DNA from: an uncultured Campylobacter sp.
Lineage (GTDB): Bacteria > Campylobacterota > Campylobacteria > Campylobacterales > Campylobacteraceae
Assembly: GCF_938030145.1 (NCBI RefSeq)
Contig: NZ_CALHGM010000030.1
Location: forward strand, 54,818 to 118,817
Length of the DNA: 64,000 nucleotides
Direction: 5' to 3'
Shown one piece after another: positions 1-7,805 of the stretch. Position 1 is the stretch's first letter; every line of letters starts with the position of its first letter. The notes beneath the pieces were generated by a model. The model was not told the DNA's origin and did no database searches. It saw nothing but the letters and a program-made list of their open reading frames with translations. The position numbers were made by a program, and so were the translations under genes.

Positions 1-1015
1 GCGCTTTGGCGCTCGCCTTTTTCGCGCGCTCGCCAAGCTCGATCTCACCGATTTTGGCGCTTAGTTGCTCGGCAAGATCGCTTGAAATTTTTCTAAATTT
101 AGCCAGGTAGCCTCCGAATTCTTCATCGGCGATCTTGGCGATCTCGCTTTTAGCGGGCTCCTCCGAGCTTGCGATCGCGTCGCTTAAAACCGCGCTAAAT
201 AGCTCGCTCATCTGCGAAATTTGAAGCCTTTCGTTCTCTAGGCTCTGTGCGTCGCTTGCTGGCGAGAAACTTAGCTCGTCGCGATATCTCTCGGCGGCTT
301 TGTTTATGCCGTCGTAGCAGCCTAAAATCGCGCCTCTAATCAGCGCAGAGGCTGTATTTTTGCTCTCGTTTGCGACGAAAATCGCGCGATTTATGATGAT
401 TTTTGAAATTTCTTTTGTGCGGAATTTCGTAAATTCCCCGTCGCCTATAGCCGAAAATGCGATGTTTTTCGCCGTCTCGTGCGCGGTATCCTCGATGTCG
501 GTTCCGCTTTCGAGTACGCTTATGAAGGCTAGCTCGCTTGCTTCTTTCAGCACATCCGCAAGCGGCAGTTTGCTCGCAATCGCGCGCTGTAGCGCCGAGC
601 CTATGCGCTCTTTTAGCTCTGTTTCGCTTGCGTTTTGCAGCGCGGTATCCAGATCATCGTAGCTGCGCAAAACAAGGGTTTTAATCGCCTTTTGTTTGCA
701 AGCGATCTTTTTGCGCAGATCGTCGTAGTCGTAGATGAGCTTGTAAAGCCCCTGCTCGTCCTCGTCGCACAGCGCCTTTTTTACCCCCTCGATTAGCGCT
801 TCGGAGGAGGCGTCCTTTAGCGCTCCTATTTCGTCAAGCTCGGCGGCAAAGCTTAAAATTAGCTCGGCGCTTTTAGCGCTTTTTTCATCTTCGCTTAGCC
901 CGCACAGAGACTTCAGGCTCTGTTCAAAGGCTAAATTTTGCACGCAGGCTGCCAGCTCGGCTTGTGAAATTTGCGCGAGATCGGCGCCGAATTTTTCTAT
1001 CAGTTTTTCCTTCAT
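1..1015 (-). CDS. hypothetical protein, C-terminus beyond window edge
   Basis: An open frame runs from the ATG at 1013-1015 to the left edge without a stop, so at least 338 residues are present and the C-terminus is missing. The start is supported by an AGGAGAGG ribosome-binding site a few bases upstream. The protein begins MKEKLIEKFGADLAQ, is acidic, rich in Ala, Glu, Ser and Leu, and looks helical and cytoplasmic, with no signal peptide or membrane segment. It starts only 8 bases after the DUF493 gene, so it is the third gene of a moaC operon. From memory, C. jejuni has a similar order (moaC, a small DUF493 protein, then a hypothetical protein). Function not recognised. Confidence 0.8.
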   Translation of the reverse strand, partial: MKEKLIEKFGADLAQISQAELAACVQNLAFEQSLKSLCGLSEDEKSAKSAELILSFAAELDEIGALKDASSEALIEGVKKALCDEDEQGLYKLIYDYDDLRKKIACKQKAIKTLVLRSYDDLDTALQNASETELKERIGSALQRAIASKLPLADVLKEASELAFISVLESGTDIEDTAHETAKNIAFSAIGDGEFTKFRTKEISKIIINRAIFVANESKNTASALIRGAILGCYDGINKAAERYRDELSFSPASDAQSLENERLQISQMSELFSAVLSDAIASSEEPAKSEIAKIADEEFGGYLAKFRKISSDLAEQLSAKIGEIELGERAKKASAKA

Positions 1016-1023
1016 ATCCTCTC

Positions 1024-1284
1024 CTACAGTATGTATTTAAAATGAGCCTTTAAGCGCTCGAAAATTTCGTTTCGATGCAAGTCGTCTTTAACGAAAACGC
1101 TTACGTTGAAGCTCATATATTTGCCGCCGTTTGAAAAGCGCGAAAAGTCTATTTTGTAATTTTCGCCCTTTAAAATTTCATCGATCTGCTCGCGCTTTTG
1201 GGTGCTTGCGTCCAGGATGATTTTGTATTCCCAAAAGAGCGGATAGTCGATTTTGGGCTTTTCAGCTCCTAGTATACACGCCAC
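1024..1284 (-). CDS. DUF493 (YbeD-like) small protein
   Basis: An 86-residue protein with the typical DUF493/YbeD pattern: an N-terminal DYPLFWEYKII strand, a central helix (REQIDEIL) and the strand KYMSFNVSVFV followed by a C-terminal helix (RNEIFERLKAH), an ACT-like alpha/beta fold. YbeD-type proteins are small cytoplasmic proteins with no settled biochemical role. The frame opens with GTG at 1282-1284 inside the end of moaC, giving a 23-base overlap; no ATG is available downstream before the conserved part, so translational coupling to moaC is likely. It lies between moaC and the unknown gene at the left edge. Confidence 0.8.
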   Translation of the reverse strand: MACILGAEKPKIDYPLFWEYKIILDASTQKREQIDEILKGENYKIDFSRFSNGGKYMSFNVSVFVKDDLHRNEIFERLKAHFKYIL

Positions 1285-1732
1285 TCTTGCCCCCCTCTTT
1301 GCGTTGCAGCACGACGTCGGTGATCTGCATCGATTTATCTATCGCTTTTAGCATATCGTAAATCGTCAGTAGCCCCACGCTCACGCCCGTTAGCGCCTCC
1401 ATCTCGACGCCCGTTTTGCCCGTGATTTTTACAGTTACGAAAAGTTTAAACGCGCATTCGCTCGCAAGCTCCTCAATATCGGTTTTAATCGAAGTAATCG
1501 TAAGCGGATGAGTCATTGGTATTAGCTCGCTCGTCTTTTTAGCGCCCATTATCGCGGCAACGACGGCGGTTTGAAGCACGGGGCCTTTTTTGGCCGTGTT
1601 TTGCTTGACGGCGGCAAACGCCTCCGCGCTCATGCGGATGATACCGCTAGCGGTGGCTACGCGCTCGCTATCATCCTTAGCGCCGACATCCACCATGCGC
1701 GGCATATTGTTTTCGTCGATATGTGAAAGCAT
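1262..1732 (-). CDS. moaC: cyclic pyranopterin monophosphate synthase MoaC
   Basis: MoaC converts the cyclic intermediate made by MoaA from GTP into cyclic pyranopterin monophosphate, the second stage of molybdenum-cofactor synthesis in the cytoplasm. The 156-residue length is normal for the family. Conserved blocks are KKTSELIPMTHPL (65-77), GVEMEALTGVSVG (108-120), the active-site Asp/Lys region IYDMLKA (124-130) and the C-terminal KEGGKSG (145-151). It heads a minus-strand operon with DUF493 and a hypothetical gene. Its product is needed by the molybdopterin oxidoreductase at 35458-37749 in this same window. A promoter and terminator unit at 1781-1855 lies directly upstream and may attenuate it. 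Confidence 0.97.
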   Translation of the reverse strand: MLSHIDENNMPRMVDVGAKDDSERVATASGIIRMSAEAFAAVKQNTAKKGPVLQTAVVAAIMGAKKTSELIPMTHPLTITSIKTDIEELASECAFKLFVTVKITGKTGVEMEALTGVSVGLLTIYDMLKAIDKSMQITDVVLQRKEGGKSGVYTRS

Positions 1733-1780
1733 AAAATTTCCTTGCAGTTTTTGGCGGGATTATAGCAGAATTTCGGGCAT

Positions 1781-1811
1781 AAAAAAAGCCCGAGCTTTTA
1801 AACTCGGGCTT
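1781..1811 (-). terminator. intrinsic terminator of the small RNA/leader
   Basis: A perfect 9-bp stem AAGCCCGAG / CTCGGGCTT (1803-1811 with 1786-1794) encloses an 8-base loop and is followed on the minus strand by a run of seven T (1781-1787, partly in the stem). No comparable T-run follows on the plus strand, so it acts in the minus direction. Confidence 0.85.
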
Positions 1812-1844
1812 CATACAAAAAGGAGGTTTTATCTTGTCGGACGA
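1781..1844 (-). ncRNA. candidate small RNA or moaC leader RNA
   Basis: On the minus strand a TATAAT box (1850-1855) is followed after about 30 bases by an anti-Shine-Dalgarno-like segment AAAACCTCCTTTTTG, and then by a strong hairpin with a T-run. The resulting RNA would be about 60 nt. The CCUCC core could pair with ribosome-binding sites. No ORF of useful length fits. Because moaC starts only about 50 bases beyond the terminator, the unit may be a free-standing small RNA or a premature-termination leader for moaC. Boundaries are estimated from the promoter and terminator only. Confidence 0.5.
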
Positions 1845-1849
1845 GAACG

Positions 1850-1855
1850 ATTATA
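1850..1855 (-). promoter_or_regulatory. -10 box TATAAT for the small RNA/moaC leader
   Basis: A perfect TATAAT on the minus strand, preceded by TTTAGGTAG and a T/A-rich stretch with no clear -35 box, as is usual for Campylobacter sigma-70 promoters. The predicted start is near 1843, just ahead of the putative small RNA. Confidence 0.6.
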
Positions 1856-1874
1856 CTACCTAAACAGTAAATAG

Positions 1875-2350
1875 AAATAAAATATATCCTTTTTAGGCGA
1901 ACTCTTTCGCGCTTAATTTATAGCCGTTTTTAAAATTTTGATAAAATTTGACTATATGCTTTGGCGCGCTGTGCGGGCATTTGAATGGGTAGCGAAATGA
2001 AACCGAGCCAAAGAGCGATTAAATTTGAAGCGGACGTTAAAGAGCAAAGATAAAATTTAAAGCAGAGTTCGTGGTTATTTTGGCTCAATATGGACGATCA
2101 AAAGAACGGAGCAGAGCGCTCTACCGAGGCAGCATAAATAAAATGCTACAAAGAAGCGGCTTAAATTCAATGTCTTTTTTGCTTTAAATTTAAGTCCGCC
2201 TTAATTAAGCGCGAGGTTTTTGCGCGCAATACAGCATAAATTTAAACCCTTCACGCGAGCGTTAAACGACGCAGGCGCGGATTAAAATAGCGTGCGCAAA
2301 TTTAAATATCGTCGCGCAAAATCCGGCCTGCGTTTTAAATTTAGCCTCGT
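1875..2350. other. intergenic region, no gene recognised
   Basis: About 475 bases between the moaC leader promoter and the end of the EF-hand-like gene. It is crowded with AAATTTAA-type words and short GC clusters. All frames are interrupted. No RNA gene, repeat unit or clear terminator was found. Confidence 0.5.
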
Positions 2351-2797
2351 TTAAATTTTAAACGTTTTTAGCAGGCTGTCTAAATTTAACCCCTTATCTT
2401 CGCCGTTTGCGCCTCCTCCTAAAAGATCGCCCAAAAAGCTACTTGCGTCGTTGATATCGATTTTGCCGTCGCCGTTGAGGTCGAGCTTGGCGCTTGCGAT
2501 TTTGCCGATCAGCGCACTAAAATCCACACCTTTGCTATCGACGGCGTTTGCTTGCACGTCCTCGCCGCCGCCCAAAAGTCCACCCAGCATCGAGCCTAGC
2601 GAGCTAGATCCGCCGCTTTCGTTTTTGCTTAAAAAATTTGAGCTGATGCCCGCAATTATCGCATTTATCTGATCGTCCGGCAGGTCCACGCCTAGAAATT
2701 TTTCGATAAAAGCGACAGGGCCGCTTTGAAATTCTCTTAAATTTTTATCGTCGTTTTTGAGTGCAGAGACCATATTTACAAGTCCGTTTATGTCCAT
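2351..2797 (-). CDS. small protein with a dockerin/EF-hand-like calcium loop
   Basis: A 148-residue protein without signal peptide. Residues about 1-55 are helical; the middle is a Gly/Ser-rich linker (SSSLGSMLGGLLGGGEDV). Near residue 105 there is a canonical calcium loop DLNGDGKIDINDASSFLG, matching the Asp-x-Asn-x-Asp-Gly-x-Ile-Asp pattern of EF-hands and type I dockerin repeats. Only one such loop is visible, whereas dockerins usually have two. A second Gly-rich LGDLLGGGANG stretch follows. The ATG directly abuts the stop of the YegP-like gene, so both are co-transcribed. Calcium binding is inferred from the loop; biological role unknown. Confidence 0.75.
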   Translation of the reverse strand: MDINGLVNMVSALKNDDKNLREFQSGPVAFIEKFLGVDLPDDQINAIIAGISSNFLSKNESGGSSSLGSMLGGLLGGGEDVQANAVDSKGVDFSALIGKIASAKLDLNGDGKIDINDASSFLGDLLGGGANGEDKGLNLDSLLKTFKI

Positions 2798-3160
2798 TTA
2801 CGCCTCCTTGATCTTGGCTTTCGGAGCCTGTTTGACGATAAGCTCTATTACTTTTAGAGCGTCCGCTTTGGCCTCAAAATCTTTACTAACGGCGATGATC
2901 TGTCCGTTGCTGGCCGTTAGGCGGAAGCGAACCTTGTCTGCTTTATCGGTGTAAAGCTCAAATTTCGGATTGTTTAGCTTCTCGCCGCCTGAGATTTGAT
3001 CCTCGATCTTATTTAGCGCGGCGTTTTTTGCGACGCTTTCGATGCCGTTTTTGCAAGCGGCCTTGCTCGTGTAAACCTCGGAGGTGCACAGTACGTGCCC
3101 GTCATAAAGTAGATCGAATTTGCAGCCGTCCTTGGCGTCTTTGATTAAAAACTCAGCCAT
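2798..3160 (-). CDS. YegP-like DUF1508 (UPF0339) protein
   Basis: A 120-residue cytoplasmic protein consisting of two tandem DUF1508-type repeats: FDLLYDGHVLCTSEVYTSKAACKNGIESV (15-43) and VRFRLTASNGQIIAVSKDFEAKADALKVIELI (76-107). Each has the family's pattern of a strand, an 'S-x-x-Y/F-x-x-K-x-x-x-x-x-I' turn and a helix. In E. coli YegP the same double repeat makes a small alpha/beta protein of unknown function, often stress-linked. The gene is the first of a two-gene minus-strand unit with the EF-hand-like gene. Its AGGATG ribosome-binding site lies in the AT-rich spacer ahead of 3160. Confidence 0.85.
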   Translation of the reverse strand: MAEFLIKDAKDGCKFDLLYDGHVLCTSEVYTSKAACKNGIESVAKNAALNKIEDQISGGEKLNNPKFELYTDKADKVRFRLTASNGQIIAVSKDFEAKADALKVIELIVKQAPKAKIKEA

Positions 3161-3276
3161 TTTTCATCCTTTCGTAAAAGATATCGTTATTTTAGCTAAA
3201 ATTTTAATAAATATTTTTAATAGGCGCGGAATTTTCTGCTAAAATTGCGTACAAATTTCATTTACAAAGGATCATA

Positions 3277-3756
3277 ATGATAAAGGCTCTACGTTTTAGC
3301 TTGATTTTCGCCGCTACTTTAGGATTTGGCGCGGATGAGAGCGATGCATTATTTAAGGACATAAGGACGCGTCTGGGTTGCAATCTAGCCGCACAGGACT
3401 GCGAGACTAACGCGGGCGGGCAGAAGGCGCTCTTTAGCGTGGCGCGCCATCCGATCGAAGCGGGAGCAAACGAGCTAAAAATAAGCGGAATTTCGCGTGA
3501 GCTGAAAAATCCGAGCGTTAAAATTTCGGGCGTGAGTATGAATATGGGCAATGCAGAATTCCCGCTAAAGCGCAGCGCAGACGGCTATGAAGCGACGCTT
3601 GATGTTGCAGTGTGCACGCACGCCGTAATGCGCTACAAACTTGAAATTTACGAGGATGGCGAGCCTAGTGGGCTTTTTGTGTATTTTGATCTGCGAAAGC
3701 GCGCTACAGATCGAGACCGCGGCGAAGATATCCACTTGCATCACCACGAGCATTAG
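3277..3756 (+). CDS. periplasmic FixH/YtkA-like protein with His-rich tail
   Basis: A 159-residue secreted protein. A Sec signal peptide (MIKALRFSLIFAATLGFGA) is followed by a domain with the pattern GVSMNMGNAEFPLKRSADG and a beta strand block RYKLEIYEDGE. This recalls the YtkA/FixH-type beta-sandwich seen in copper-handling and cytochrome oxidase assembly proteins. Two cysteines occur at LGCNLAAQDC and one in the VCTHAVM strand. The tail HLHHHEH suggests binding of a metal such as Cu, Ni or Zn. A good AAAGGATC ribosome-binding site precedes the ATG. It stands alone. The metal role is inference; the family match is tentative. Confidence 0.65.
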   Translation: MIKALRFSLIFAATLGFGADESDALFKDIRTRLGCNLAAQDCETNAGGQKALFSVARHPIEAGANELKISGISRELKNPSVKISGVSMNMGNAEFPLKRSADGYEATLDVAVCTHAVMRYKLEIYEDGEPSGLFVYFDLRKRATDRDRGEDIHLHHHEH

Positions 3757-3929
3757 ACGCGCCCCGTCGCAATATGGTATAAAATTTTACGCTTCTTTGC
3801 GACGTCTGCTAAAATTTACACGTTGCTCGGAGAAAATTTTATAAATTTTAAAGCGACGCTTGCGAGAAATTTTATGTATCTTTCGAGCGACGCCCGTCGC
3901 GGGCAGACACGGATGCCTGCACAAATACG

Positions 3930-4010
3930 CGAATAGCCGTAGTGATCTAGGCGCGCTTATGGGCATTTTGCAAGCGCACCATTGACTTCTTATAAGCGCG
4001 CGGCTATTTG
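3930..4010. repeat. nested inverted repeat in a 430-base intergenic region
   Basis: Inside the gene-free stretch 3757-4185, AATAGCCG (3932-3939) pairs with CGGCTATT (4001-4008), and the 10-bp arm GCGCGCTTAT (3951-3960) pairs perfectly with ATAAGCGCGC (3992-4001). The arms nest, giving a two-part stem with an 11-base bulge on the left and a 31-base loop. No T-run follows on either side, so it is not a simple terminator. It may be a structured RNA or a remnant of a palindromic element. The remainder of the 3757-4185 region shows nothing recognisable. Confidence 0.5.
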
Positions 4011-4149
4011 CCGCGCATTCGCCGCATATGTTTCGTAACCGCTACCGAGGCGCGTCAAATTTAGCCCCTCGTCGCCTTTAAATTTTAAAATTTTTAAAAT
4101 TCGCTTGCGTTTCATACGCCTAAGCTACGCGGAATTTTGAAATTCCTTG

Positions 4150-4155
4150 TATAAT
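4150..4155 (+). promoter_or_regulatory. -10 box TATAAT for the DUF3737-patB operon
   Basis: TTG-TATAAT, a typical Campylobacter extended -10, lies 31 bases before the ATG at 4186. It covers an alternative TTG start at 4147, which argues for the later ATG as the true start. Confidence 0.65.
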
Positions 4156-4185
4156 CTGAAGCAAATTTTAAATCTAAGGAAAGCC

Positions 4186-5028
4186 ATGCAAATATTAAGA
4201 CAAAAGCACTTTAGCGGCGAGCGCGCGCTGTTCGGCGCAAAGGATCTGCGGATCGAAAATTCCGTCTTCGGCGAGGGCGAGTCGCCTCTAAAACACAGCG
4301 CAAATATCGTCGCGCAAAACTGTAAATTTGAGTGGAAATATCCGTTTTGGTATGCCGAAAATATCCGCGCGCAGGACTGCTTCTTTGACGAGATCGCGCG
4401 CGCAGGGATCTGGTATAGCCGCGGTGTGGTGCTAAAAGACTGCCTCTACGGCGCGCCCAAGGGGCTTCGCCGCGTAAAAGACGCCGCGTTGCAAAATGTG
4501 GAATTCCACGATGCGCAGGAGACCTTGTGGCACTGCAGCGACGTCACGCTAAAAAACGTCACCGCAAGGGGCGCGTATTTCGGCCTTGATTGCGAAAGCT
4601 TAAGCATCGAAAATCTATCGCTCTTCGGGGATTACTGCTTCGACGGCTGCAGAAACGTAACGATCAAAAACTCCAAACTCCTATCCAAGGACGCGTTTTG
4701 GAACTGCGAAAATATCCTCATCGAGGACTGCTTCATCGCGGGCGAGTACTTCGGGTGGAATTCCAAAAACGTAACGCTGCGAAACTGCAAGATCGAGAGC
4801 CTGCAAGGCTTTTGCTATATGCAAAATTTGCGCTTGCAAGACTGCGAGCTCATAAATACGACGCTAGCGTTTGAATACAGCGACGTGCATGCCGAAGTAA
4901 AAGGCGCGATCGATAGCGTCAAAAATCCGAGCAGCGGGCTAATCCGCGCAGAAAGCATCGGCGAGCTGATCCTAGACGGCGCAACGGACGCGTCTAAAAC
5001 TGAAATTATTACTGAATTAAGGGCGTAA
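4186..5028 (+). CDS. DUF3737 right-handed beta-helix protein
   Basis: A 280-residue protein made almost entirely of short repeats with the pattern N-V-T-L/I-K/E-N/D-C (for example NVTIKNSKL, NILIEDCFI, NVTLRNCKI), spaced about 20 residues apart. This is the parallel beta-helix (pectin-lyase-like) fold of the DUF3737 family. The family is often annotated as a hydrolase, but no catalytic residues have been assigned. There is no signal peptide, so it is probably cytoplasmic. The ATG at 4186 was chosen because AAGGAAAG lies at the right distance and a promoter covers the upstream TTG. The gene ends 1 base before patB; this pairing with a PatB-type lyase is, from memory, common in other bacteria. 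Confidence 0.85.
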   Translation: MQILRQKHFSGERALFGAKDLRIENSVFGEGESPLKHSANIVAQNCKFEWKYPFWYAENIRAQDCFFDEIARAGIWYSRGVVLKDCLYGAPKGLRRVKDAALQNVEFHDAQETLWHCSDVTLKNVTARGAYFGLDCESLSIENLSLFGDYCFDGCRNVTIKNSKLLSKDAFWNCENILIEDCFIAGEYFGWNSKNVTLRNCKIESLQGFCYMQNLRLQDCELINTTLAFEYSDVHAEVKGAIDSVKNPSSGLIRAESIGELILDGATDASKTEIITELRA

Positions 5029-5029
5029 G

Positions 5030-6223
5030 ATGGGGCTTTTTGATTTTATAAGTGGCAAGGAGAAATACGACTTCGACACGTTGCCGAACCGCCGCGGCAC
5101 GAAGTCGCTTAAATGGGACGTAGGCGAGAATGAGCTTCCGATGTGGGTCGCGGATATGGACTTTGCCGTCGCGCCCGAGATCATCGAGGCTCTGCAAAAG
5201 CGGCTGAACGAGCGGGTTTTGGGCTATTCGATTATCGATGATGAGTGGCGCAGCGCGTATCAAGGCTGGTGGCTCGCGCGCCACGATTATGAAATCCAAA
5301 AGGAGTGGCTGATCTATGCTGGCGGCACGCTGCCTGCGATCGATTCGATCATCCGCAAGCTCACCTCGCCCGCCGAAAACGTGCTGCTGATGAGCCCGGT
5401 TTATAACTGCTTTTATTACTGCATCAAAAACGCCGCCCGCGTGCCGTTGCAAAACGAACTTGCCTACGCTAGCGGCGATTATAGCATCGATTGGGATGAT
5501 CTACAGGCTAAGCTCGCCGATCCGCAGACGACGCTTTTTATCCTTTGCAATCCGCACAATCCGGTCGGCCGCACCTTTAGCAGAGACGATCTTGCTCGTA
5601 TCGGCGAGCTGTGCGAAAAGCACGGCGCGACGGTACTTAGCGATGAGGTGCATTGCGATCTGACTGAGCCCGGCGTGCGTTACACGCCATTTGCTGCCGC
5701 GAGCGAGACGTGCGAGAAAATTTCAGCTTCCATAATCGCTCCTACGAAGGCGTTTAATATCGCGGGGCTGCAAAGTGCGGCGGTCTTTGCCGCAGATAAG
5801 CGCTTGCGTCATAAAATTTCAAAGGCGCTAAATTCCGACGACATCGCCGAGCCGAATTTTTTCGGCGTCCAAGGAGCGATCGCTGCATTTACGAAGGGTG
5901 CCGCGTGGCTGGATGCTCTGCGCGAATACCTCAGCGAAAATCGTAAATTCGCGACGGAATTTATCGCGCGTGAGCTTCCGCAGGTGCATGTCGTGCCGCA
6001 AGACGCGACTTATCTGATGTGGCTTGACGCGGGCGCTTACACGCAGGATAGCGCGGAGCTTGCGCGCTTCATCCGCGAAAAAACGGGGCTGTATCTCTCC
6101 TGCGGTGCGCAATACGGCAAGGGCGGCGAGAAATTTTTGCGCCTAAATATCGCGACTTCTAGGGCGCTGCTAAAAGACGGGCTAGGGCGGCTGAAAGAGG
6201 CGCTAAAGATTTGCCCGCATTAA
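5030..6223 (+). CDS. patB: PatB/MalY-type PLP cystathionine beta-lyase/aminotransferase
   Basis: A 397-residue fold-type I PLP enzyme of the MalY/PatB subgroup. These cleave C-S bonds (cystathionine to homocysteine, pyruvate and ammonia, or cysteine to sulfide) in the cytoplasm. Family marks are the N-terminal LPMWVADMDF (36-45), AGGTLPAID (97-105), NPHNPVGRTF (174-183), SDEVHCDL (204-211) and the PLP-binding lysine K240 in APTKAFNIAGLQ. Length is normal for the family. It is the second gene of an operon with the DUF3737 gene, one base apart. Cysteine desulfhydrase activity would fit an oral, sulfide-producing organism, but the exact substrate is not decided by the sequence. Confidence 0.92.
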   Translation: MGLFDFISGKEKYDFDTLPNRRGTKSLKWDVGENELPMWVADMDFAVAPEIIEALQKRLNERVLGYSIIDDEWRSAYQGWWLARHDYEIQKEWLIYAGGTLPAIDSIIRKLTSPAENVLLMSPVYNCFYYCIKNAARVPLQNELAYASGDYSIDWDDLQAKLADPQTTLFILCNPHNPVGRTFSRDDLARIGELCEKHGATVLSDEVHCDLTEPGVRYTPFAAASETCEKISASIIAPTKAFNIAGLQSAAVFAADKRLRHKISKALNSDDIAEPNFFGVQGAIAAFTKGAAWLDALREYLSENRKFATEFIARELPQVHVVPQDATYLMWLDAGAYTQDSAELARFIREKTGLYLSCGAQYGKGGEKFLRLNIATSRALLKDGLGRLKEALKICPH

Positions 6224-6419
6224 GCAAGCTGCGGCGCGGCAAGGACGAAATTTAAAATTTTACAGCGGCTAAATTTAAAGTGGCGGAGCAAATTTTAAAA
6301 TTTTGCAGTAGGGCGCGGCTTTGCGCTAAATTTAGCGGCGATCAGGCGGCGGCGCGCGAACGTTTAAATTTACGCGCGACAAATGAACCGGCGCTTAAAT
6401 GCACTACAAAAGGCGGATT

Positions 6420-7805
6420 ATGGATAGAAACGGCGATTTAGAGGAGCTTTACCTACTTGAAAAACGGCGCGAAAAGCTCGCGCGCATTAGCAAGCTCGTC
6501 TCATTTTTGACAACCCTGCTGCTGCTCGGACTTTACGTGTTTTTGAATACCAGGGCGGAACCCGTCTCATTTGATACGAATTGGCTTATAGTCGTGCTTT
6601 TCATCATCTTTCCAGTTTTAAACGGACTGCTCTACCGCTTATTTTACAGCTTAAGCTTTGGCAAAAATGAGGGCGCGCAGCGCGCAAATTTTGATAAATT
6701 TAGCGGCTTTGATACGGCGCAAGACAGGGGCGCGCTAGGGCAGGGTGCGGCACAAAATGGGCAAATTTTAGGCGCCGATGCGAAAGAGGGGCGGGTATTA
6801 AAAGCCGAAGCGGGCGAGGGTAGCGGCTCCAAAGACAGCGATAGCCGCACATCCTCTACCTACGGAAGGTTTGAGCCTAAAGCCGCCGAAGGCGAGGGCG
6901 GGAGCGAGAAAGACGGCGCAACTCAGTCAAAATTTAACTTCTTCACCGATCTGCAGAGCCTGGAGGATGAGCGCGCGGCGCTGCAAAAAGCGGTGAAAAA
7001 GGCTGGTCTAATCGCCGCTGTCGTAGGGACCGGCGTGGGCGCACTGGTGGCGCGCTTTTGGGACGAAGTGGCGGCCGGCGTATTTTTCGGCATCTCCGTT
7101 TACGGCGTCGTGAGCGCTCTTTTAACGGCGAGTAAAAGACGAAATTTCAGATCAAATTTTAAAAGCAGGGTCGTCGCGAGTATCGCAAAAAGCTTCGGGC
7201 TTAGCTACGATGAAAGCGGCGGATTGGGGACGGATGAGTTTTTTGAAATTTACGACTGCTACATAAACGAGCAATCGAGCGAGGATATGATGAGCGGGGA
7301 GGTGCAGGGCGTGCGCGTTAGATTTAGCGACTTTTATGCCGCTGAAAAGGTGCGCACCAAAAACGGTACTCGCACCGACGTAAAATTTCACGGAGTGCTT
7401 TTCGTCGCGGACTTTCACAAAAGGCTTAGCTGCGAGGTGCGGGTGTGTCACAAAAACTCGCGAAATCTGCGCAAATACGGGCAGAGAGCGAATATGGACG
7501 ACGTGAAATTTGAGGAGTTTTTCGACGTCTATACGACCGATCAGGTAGGCGCGAGATACGCTCTGACGCCGCTTTTGATGCAGCGACTGACGGAGGTTTA
7601 TCTAAGGCTGGGCTCGCAGATAAACGCGGTGCTAAGGGAGGATAAAATTTACGTGGCGATCGAGACCTGGCGCGATAATTTCGAGCCTAGAATCGACTGC
7701 TCGCTAAAGCAGGACGCTACGATAGCGCTTTATGTAGATGAGATCGGCGCGCTTGTGGGTATCGTGAGCGAGCTAAATTTGAACCGTAAAATTTGGAGCG
7801 AATGA
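6420..7805 (+). CDS. DUF3137 family membrane protein with internal low-complexity insertion
   Basis: About 461 residues. Two membrane segments sit near the N-terminus (SFLTTLLLLGLYVFL and LIVVLFIIFPVLNGLLY), then a Gly/Ala/Ser/Glu-rich stretch of about 90 residues, a second hydrophobic pair (LIAAVVGTGVGALVA, AGVFFGISVYGVVSALL) and the C-terminal DUF3137 domain (FDVYTTDQVGARYALTPLLMQRL). The ATG at 6420 is preferred over 6399 because AAAAGG lies 6-7 bases upstream of it. A paralogue without the long insertion is at 54228-55268, sharing the block FxVYxxDxVxAxYALTPxxMxRL and the ending LNxxIW. DUF3137 proteins often occur with LemA; a lemA gene is at 30576. Function unknown. Confidence 0.8.
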   Translation: MDRNGDLEELYLLEKRREKLARISKLVSFLTTLLLLGLYVFLNTRAEPVSFDTNWLIVVLFIIFPVLNGLLYRLFYSLSFGKNEGAQRANFDKFSGFDTAQDRGALGQGAAQNGQILGADAKEGRVLKAEAGEGSGSKDSDSRTSSTYGRFEPKAAEGEGGSEKDGATQSKFNFFTDLQSLEDERAALQKAVKKAGLIAAVVGTGVGALVARFWDEVAAGVFFGISVYGVVSALLTASKRRNFRSNFKSRVVASIAKSFGLSYDESGGLGTDEFFEIYDCYINEQSSEDMMSGEVQGVRVRFSDFYAAEKVRTKNGTRTDVKFHGVLFVADFHKRLSCEVRVCHKNSRNLRKYGQRANMDDVKFEEFFDVYTTDQVGARYALTPLLMQRLTEVYLRLGSQINAVLREDKIYVAIETWRDNFEPRIDCSLKQDATIALYVDEIGALVGIVSELNLNRKIWSE

